Source of the DNA: Pestalotiopsis fici W106-1
Taxonomy: Eukaryota; Ascomycota; Sordariomycetes; Amphisphaeriales; Sporocadaceae
Assembly (NCBI RefSeq): GCF_000516985.1
Contig: NW_006917096.1
Coordinates: 1,287,606-1,351,605 of the forward strand
DNA: 64,000 bases
Reading direction: 5' to 3'
Shown here in pieces: positions 58,330-64,000 of this stretch (positions within the stretch are counted from its first letter, which is position 1; every line of letters begins with the position of its first letter). The translations under genes were made by a program, and so were the position numbers. Below the pieces are notes generated by a model. It was not told where the DNA came from. It did no database searches and saw only the letters and a program-made list of their open reading frames with translations.

Positions 58330-61300
58330 GTTTGAAGCGATAACTGTAGTGCCTAATAACTGTTTTGTTAGGAGTCTCTGGAGGATCAAGAAGGCCAAGC
58401 TTCGCGGCTGGGATGGACAAGCTTTTTTGTATGCCCAGAAAGGCGGCATTCATCCTGTATTTGTGAGAGGATGGGGAATGCGCGATGGCGCAAAATGCTG
58501 CGCACTTGCCCTGAAGTAGAGCCACCACCGTTGTATGAGGTAAGACATTGAGCACGGAATTGGCGACTGATCAAATTCATGACTGAAGGGAGTAATGTTT
58601 GCGCGCTTTTGTATTTGTGAGTGTGACGTCGGTGATGACTTTAATATGTGTGGGATCACAGCAGTTGCCTATAATGGTCTTGGCGTGATGAAGCTTGACC
58701 CATATTCAGAAGGTCTTGGCAAGCCTAAAAATTGTGTTTAAAATACGTTACAGCCCGCGAACCTGATTAACTCCGCGTTTATGTGCAAACTGATTGCCTT
58801 GAGTGTATTCCAGAGCCCTAATAAATGCCCGCCGACGGCTGCGAGGTTATTGGATGTCTTGAAAGATGGCTCTTGTTTTGTTGTGTCAATTTTGAAGCAT
58901 TCTTAGTTATGTTTGATCCGTCTTTAACGATGAGTTTCATTTTTTGCACTCTTCTCTACGACCGTACTGAAGAAATTGGAATATTTTATGTTGACAATGA
59001 CTATTTTCCGTCAAAAACTTGCCGTGTGCACAAACGTAAGTGAAAGTCGTTGCCGTACAATGAACACCCTATAAGGCTGCACGCGGATAGCCACGGGTAT
59101 TAGCCACTTGTGGCGTATTACTCTTTGTATGTTTTCGATCAACTGCACACCACTCTTGCACTATGGTATGATATTGCTATATACCTAGGTATTTGTCCTT
59201 AAAGTCCCTGGAAGAAGCACGGAAATCCAATTTCTTCACTTCTGAATTGCATAACAGAAGGCTAGCGGCCAGGTCAGCCTCACATCGAATAGAATATGGC
59301 CGAGTTGGTGAATGAGGGGTAGCATGTAGCACGAATATAGTTACTATAGCTCTAGTACACAATTGCATTGTGTGCCTCGACGTAGTCATTCATTGTCATC
59401 ACTACATTACATCAAGGGTAGCGGGAGTAGAATATAACAGTGTATGACATTTAAGCCAGAATACTAATGGGTAATGAAAACTTTATAGCTCAGAACACCA
59501 TTTTAGCCGAGACAAAGACCTTTGCTGCTGGGCAGGTTGGTGCCCGAGGTGCCGTTGGCAGGTGGTGATACTCTTGCACAAGGTCTTTGTGGAGTGGCCC
59601 AAAATTTAGGCTTTAACATCTGGGGATGACATTTTCGGGCCCTTAGATCATACAAGTATTAGGTACACAATAAAGTCGCAAGCACAAATGTGGTTTGTCA
59701 TTGAATACAGCCCAATTCCAGTGTGATGGTTAACGGCTAAAGTGTATACAGAGACCATATACTACAAGGAAGGACTTTCTCGATTCAGGATTGGGCTCAT
59801 ACGAAAAGAGTCCATGGCATGGCATAGGCATGCAAGAGTTTTGCACTACAGACCCACAATAGCTCAATTAACAACAACCAATACCGTGTCTTGTAGTAAT
59901 GAAGATTGTCCATAGGCTTTACTAATATTGATGCTTATCGTTACTGATAGCTGTATGCGGCCAATCACAAACTCTGAGCTACCGGCTCGAGCAGACTATT
60001 GGTTAACCGAACTCGCCCTCTTGTCCGTAGGGCGTGCTTGGGGAGCTCAGAAGAAAAAAAAAATTGGTAGCGCGTCATGCTATGCGAACCGTGCTAAAAA
60101 GGGTCCAACAACACGTGTTTGGACCAACACTAAAAGCCGGCCCCGAGCCTGCAATGTGCATATACCCAAGCCAGGGCCAAGCCAAGCGAACCGACAATCC
60201 GAGCCGTCAGTGGCCGTCCAAGTATTTATCGTTTTGCTGATCAATTTTTTGCCGATCTCGCTCGGCAAAACTGTCTATTTTGGCGCAGTAAGTGCCTGTT
60301 TGCTAAACCGAGAATTGAAACTCGGTAGGTCGAAATGCTTGGACAAGGATGAACCAGGGACATGGAATTTTCACAAGCCAATTTGGAGAATATTGAATGC
60401 GACGTGAGAAGAAGACTTGTGTCCATGTGTGAAGCCGAGCCTCCGCGGTGTAGTTTGGGGTAGGACAGCAGAATCGGTATGCAATAGCAGCCCTGTAGGC
60501 TGTCGTACGCCACTATCAATGTGAAGGAGGAAGGGGCTTGTAGTACATCGGAGGCTGAAGCATGACCCGACTTTGATATTGTGCAAACGTTATGATGAAT
60601 TCGCGGAATCCTCACGTCATCCTTCGTGCCAGGCATTGCATCATAGTCGACGTATTCTCAATGCCATGAATGCAAAACTCGGGCAATAAGCAATCACTCA
60701 CCCAGAGGCAGTCATGGAGTATCGAACCTTCATAAGACCGAAACAAGTCCCAGCCGGATGGCGACTATTTCCTACACCATGTGCCCATAAGGATAAGCAG
60801 AGATTCTCATAGTACATACTATCATTCCCCCCGTTCCCCCGCGCTCGCCCTGACCTTGGCGCCAGACAAGCTAGGCGCATGGCCTGATCTGGGCTGAGAT
60901 GTGCAGCATGTATCTGCACGATGCCGAACCTTGCAAGCCAATGGCCGGGTGAAACCATACTCCAATACGCGGGGGGAACACCAGGGTGCAGAGCCGTAGT
61001 GTGGGCAGACTTTTTGTTGTCTTTGTTGGGCCATGATCTTACGGTTTTGAAGCACCGGAAACCGTAGGCGAATATGTACTCAAAAAGCGCCGCGAGGAAA
61101 TAATCGTCGTCGGACGGCATTTCCCTTGGTGTCTGTGGGGCAATATAGTCGTTCTACCAACCCAGGCAAGGCACGTTTAGGATCCAGGAACTGACGTGAT
61201 TTGTGATGATCTGGAGCTCCTCCCACTTGGAATCTACCTAATCCCCAATCCCAACCCCGGACACCCGAGGTCGGTCGGCTTGGTCGGGGCTCGGGCAGCG

Positions 61301-62777
61301 AACTCCATGCATCAGCTGCATTGTACAACTAGTCGTCGTTTACACCTATTTTCCATAATCATATGTGCCACCTGGATGATTCTCATAAATCCAACCGGCG
61401 TTAAGACGGACTGACACGAAGGCTGCAGGACCATGATTGCAAACAAGGTGTGATCTGCTACAGTGTGTGCACCTTTAAGCTTGATTTGCAAGCCCTTGGA
61501 ACCAAAACTCTAGTGTCAACACCTACTTGGGTTACTTTTGAGTCAATCAATCACAAGGACGTTCGAAAAGTAAACCACCGAGGCACAGACATGTGGTTGA
61601 CATTCATGTGTGCTTATGGTTTTATATTCTATGTTCGAGCCGTCTCATAACTTTCCGAAAAATCCCGGCGGGGTTGTCTCTCCTCTTTCGTAATGAAAGA
61701 GGAAGACTGTCCGAGTCGTGTCGCAGGGCAATAGTTCATACGAACATGAGGTAATGAAGTGATGGGAGGATCATAGAGATCAGCAAATTTTCGTAATTTT
61801 GTCTACTGCGAGAAACCAGAGCACAAATGAAAACAGGTGGAATATGGATGTCCAAAGTCCGATAACCGCAGAGTAAAAAAACTATCCGTCGGATAAGATT
61901 CAAAGTGTGCAGACATGCAGGAGTGCGCTCACTCGCTGGCCTAATTCCAGTGGGACTAGGGCCCCTGCTGCCCCGGTCAGCGGAGGTTGGAGCTAGGAGC
62001 AAGGGAGAATAGACGATCAACCAGTGGGTGGGATGCGGGCAAGCGCTACCCAAATCGCCCAAGGTACGTATCTCCTAGCGCTTTTCGGGCCAGTCCAGTG
62101 GACTCGTCCGACAGGCATACACCAATGGAAGGCGGCGCGTTGACTTTCCCTCCACCTCCAAACTGGGCTCATCCCACGCATAAGGAAAGACAAGCAAGCA
62201 CGAACGAACGGGGCTCTGGCTTGGTACCGTACGATTTTTGCTTGCGCGGGACTGCAGCTTACATATTGGCTTTGCTTTGCATGCTACCTGAGATAGACAA
62301 GACAGACAGAAGGCAGCAGAAAGGCACACCATCCATGACCAGCCTCGGCGAGCTCCTTCATAACTGCTCTTGACCCCCCCTCCCGTCTGCCTTTCTACCC
62401 TCTTCTCTTTTTCTGAAATCTATTCCTTTTTACTTTCCATTCTCGCCTACTGTAACAGCCCGACTGACGACGACACGTCCAACTCTCATTCACATAACCA
62501 ACAACTTGAACCGCCAAGCGGACCCGGCATCAGCTTTCCGCACCAAGCAACCAATTTCTTCCCGGGATTTTCTCTTGCGCCCGCCAATTTACTACCACTA
62601 CGTACAGAGTCCGAGCTTGGCCCGCCCACCCGCACTTCTCTCCACTGAAACTTTCCATTCAACCACCAAAGCGCGCAACTTCCGTGGTTTTTCGTGAACA
62701 CGATTACATTCACGCAATCTCCCGCACACACCTGCTCGTCGTTTCTCTAGACAGCCCAACCAGCACATATCATCACA
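58330..62777. other. Long intergenic region, nothing coding recognised
   Basis: About 4.4 kb between the protease gene and the Kgd4-like gene. It includes two short perfect hairpins (60247-60270 and 60308-60331). The last 400 bp (62370-62777) are pyrimidine-rich and look like the promoter and leader of the mitochondrial gene. Frames such as the 159-codon one at 59928-60407 show no family resemblance. Confidence 0.5.
60247..60331. repeat. Two adjacent short hairpins
   Basis: TTTTGCCGA, 6 bp, TCGGCAAAA (60247-60270) is a perfect 9-bp stem. About 40 bp later ACCGAG, 8 bp, CTCGGT forms a 6-bp stem. They lie in non-coding DNA; function unknown. Confidence 0.6.
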
Positions 62778-63283
62778 ATGCAGTTCACCAGAGCCCTGCG
62801 CCAAGCTGCTCACGCCGCCGAGCGTGTGCCCTTGATCAGATTCGTTGGCCGCCGCGAGATCCCAGGTAAGCCACTGTCCCTGTCTCATTCACTCAAATCT
62901 CCTCGTCATCTACTCTGCCCCTCATTCCCTGCAATGGCCCTCCTCCTAGGACTCTGAAGCTGACTTGTCCTCCAGCCAAGATTGACCACAGCCCGCAACC
63001 ACACCCTGCCTCGCCCACTGGCAGCCTGCCCGCAGGTTTTGGTGCCAACGGCAACTCCCACACCTCCTTCAGCAGCTACCGTGATTCGGCACAGCAGCAC
63101 GGCCCTCTGCGCAAGAGCGTCGGACGCATTGGAGGTACTTCGGGTTCCAAGCTGGGCGCCGTCGCCGCTCCCAAGGGCCAGTTCTTTGACCGTAGCGAGC
63201 TCCCTGCCCGATTCAGACGTGCCCCAATTGATCTGGCCGAGATCGAGGCTGTCGAGAGCGGCGGTGCTGCACTCTTCGGTTGA
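62778..63283 (+). CDS. Mitochondrial Kgd4/Ymr31 homologue (alpha-ketoglutarate dehydrogenase subunit)
   Basis: Model of 131 aa in two exons: 62778-62865 and 62976-63283. The N-terminus (MQFTRALRQAAHAAERVPL) is a mitochondrial presequence, followed by IRFVGRREIP and, after the intron, the conserved AKIDHSPQPHPASP. The middle has SYRDSAQQHGPLRKSVGRI, typical of the family. The short acidic C-terminus ends in the conserved FDRSELPARFRR followed by DLAEIEAVESGGA. Yeast Kgd4 (formerly Ymr31, once listed as a small ribosomal subunit protein) anchors the E3 subunit to the alpha-ketoglutarate dehydrogenase complex. The leader upstream is pyrimidine-rich, as in many fungal housekeeping genes. No anomaly seen. 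Confidence 0.9.
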
Positions 63284-64000
63284 AGAGGAGATTGGCAACC
63301 CCTTCTTTTGACAAGGGGTTGAGAGTTGGGGAGAGAAGCGTCATGCAGATGACGAATGAACTACGCCGTCGCCATAAGTAATGGCCACGGTCTTTACGTT
63401 GCGATGCCCCCCTAAGATGCCTTACAACTATGGGTCCGAAGAGGATTACCATAGTCACGAGAAATCCAGCCCGTAAAGTGGATCTGGATCATGATGGACC
63501 AAAAGCATTGTCTTACGGGAAAAGGGCCGCATCGTTGCCAAACAGGATTGGGAAAAGCAGGAATTCAGAGCATTGCCTTTTGTGAAAGAGTATATTGCCT
63601 ATTTAACAGGCATGCTCGTGCGGCGTTTATTGATATTGTGTTATCACGCGGCGGAAGAGAGCCTGCTGAAAAGACTCTAGACAGATTTCTATATTCCTTT
63701 TCCCTGCCTTCCCCGTCTGTCCGCGAAGGGAGGAGGCATGGTATTAAACCTTATAGTAACTGGCGAGCCAGCGCTTGATATTCAACACGTCGAATTACAA
63801 CAATCATGCCCCAAGCCCAGTGATTTTATTTTGGTCCTCCCCAAAGGATGTCTTATGATGCAGTGTTTGGTCTGGTTCAATTTGAGACTTGCATTTCGTC
63901 CCGTGATTACTCTCTGTCTTATACTGAGCTGTTTTTCCGTGTCTTTCGTATACACAAGGAACTTGGCCAACCATTGTGTATCCCGCCAATTACCAAGACA
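63284..64000. other. 3' flank, nothing recognised
   Basis: Downstream of the Kgd4-like gene to the window end. No supportable frame or repeat. Confidence 0.5.

Noticed and set aside
59928..60407. A 159-codon plus-strand frame
   Set aside because: No family resemblance, no promoter-like context and an oligo-lysine run from a homopolymer.

Overview
The window is chromosomal DNA of a filamentous ascomycete (Pezizomycotina; I would guess a sordariomycete, but the order is inference). The reasons are short introns (about 50-90 nt, GT..AG, CTRAY-like branch sites), Pth11/CFEM-type receptors, HET and NACHT genes, a SidF-type siderophore acyltransferase, and a Kgd4/Ymr31 homologue. No tRNA, rRNA, CRISPR array or intact transposon was recognised. 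Gene models were spliced by eye from frame, splice sites and family conservation, so exon ends are predictions.

Layout: 1-7.3 kb is a long gene-poor stretch, followed by what looks like a decaying gene (7.3-8.5 kb). 8958-12584 (-) is a NACHT NLR-like protein with a degenerate alpha/beta-hydrolase head. 14768-18070 (+) is a HET-ankyrin protein. 19562-21034 (-) is a CFEM receptor. 23904-26021 (+) is a secreted GMC oxidoreductase and 26789-28246 (+) an FAD monooxygenase. 28546-36352 holds three linked genes: a subtilase with a helical N-terminal region, a C2H2 protein whose C-terminus looks like an NB-ARC domain without its P-loop, and, from a 255-bp divergent promoter, a 296-aa protein that I read as a candidate fungal gasdermin-like pore former. 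37361-38299 (+) is a double GFA-domain protein. 38498-40347 (-) and 41050-43688 (+) are a divergent sugar transporter and intracellular GH3 beta-glucosidase pair. 43957-47327 (+) is a second hydrolase-NACHT protein with intact hydrolase motifs. 47828-49469 (-) is SidF-like, 51109-52729 (-) the mitochondrial calcium uniporter, 53971-54291 (+) a small Cys-rich membrane protein, 55008-56290 (-) a second Pth11-like receptor, 56936-58329 (-) a secreted aspartic protease, and 62778-63283 (+) the Kgd4/Ymr31 homologue.

How the parts fit: six genes belong to families tied to fungal non-self recognition or regulated cell death (two NACHT proteins, HET-ANK, subtilase, C2H2/NB-ARC-like, gasdermin-like). 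The most exciting unit is 28.5-36.4 kb. In published fungal systems (Podospora HET-Q1/HET-Q2) a gasdermin-like protein is activated by a subtilisin-like protease encoded nearby, and the gene content here fits that pattern, with an extra pseudo-NTPase zinc-finger protein sharing the effector's promoter. The gasdermin assignment rests on my recognition of the sequence plus context and needs structural confirmation. The remaining genes are ordinary nutritional, receptor and mitochondrial functions.
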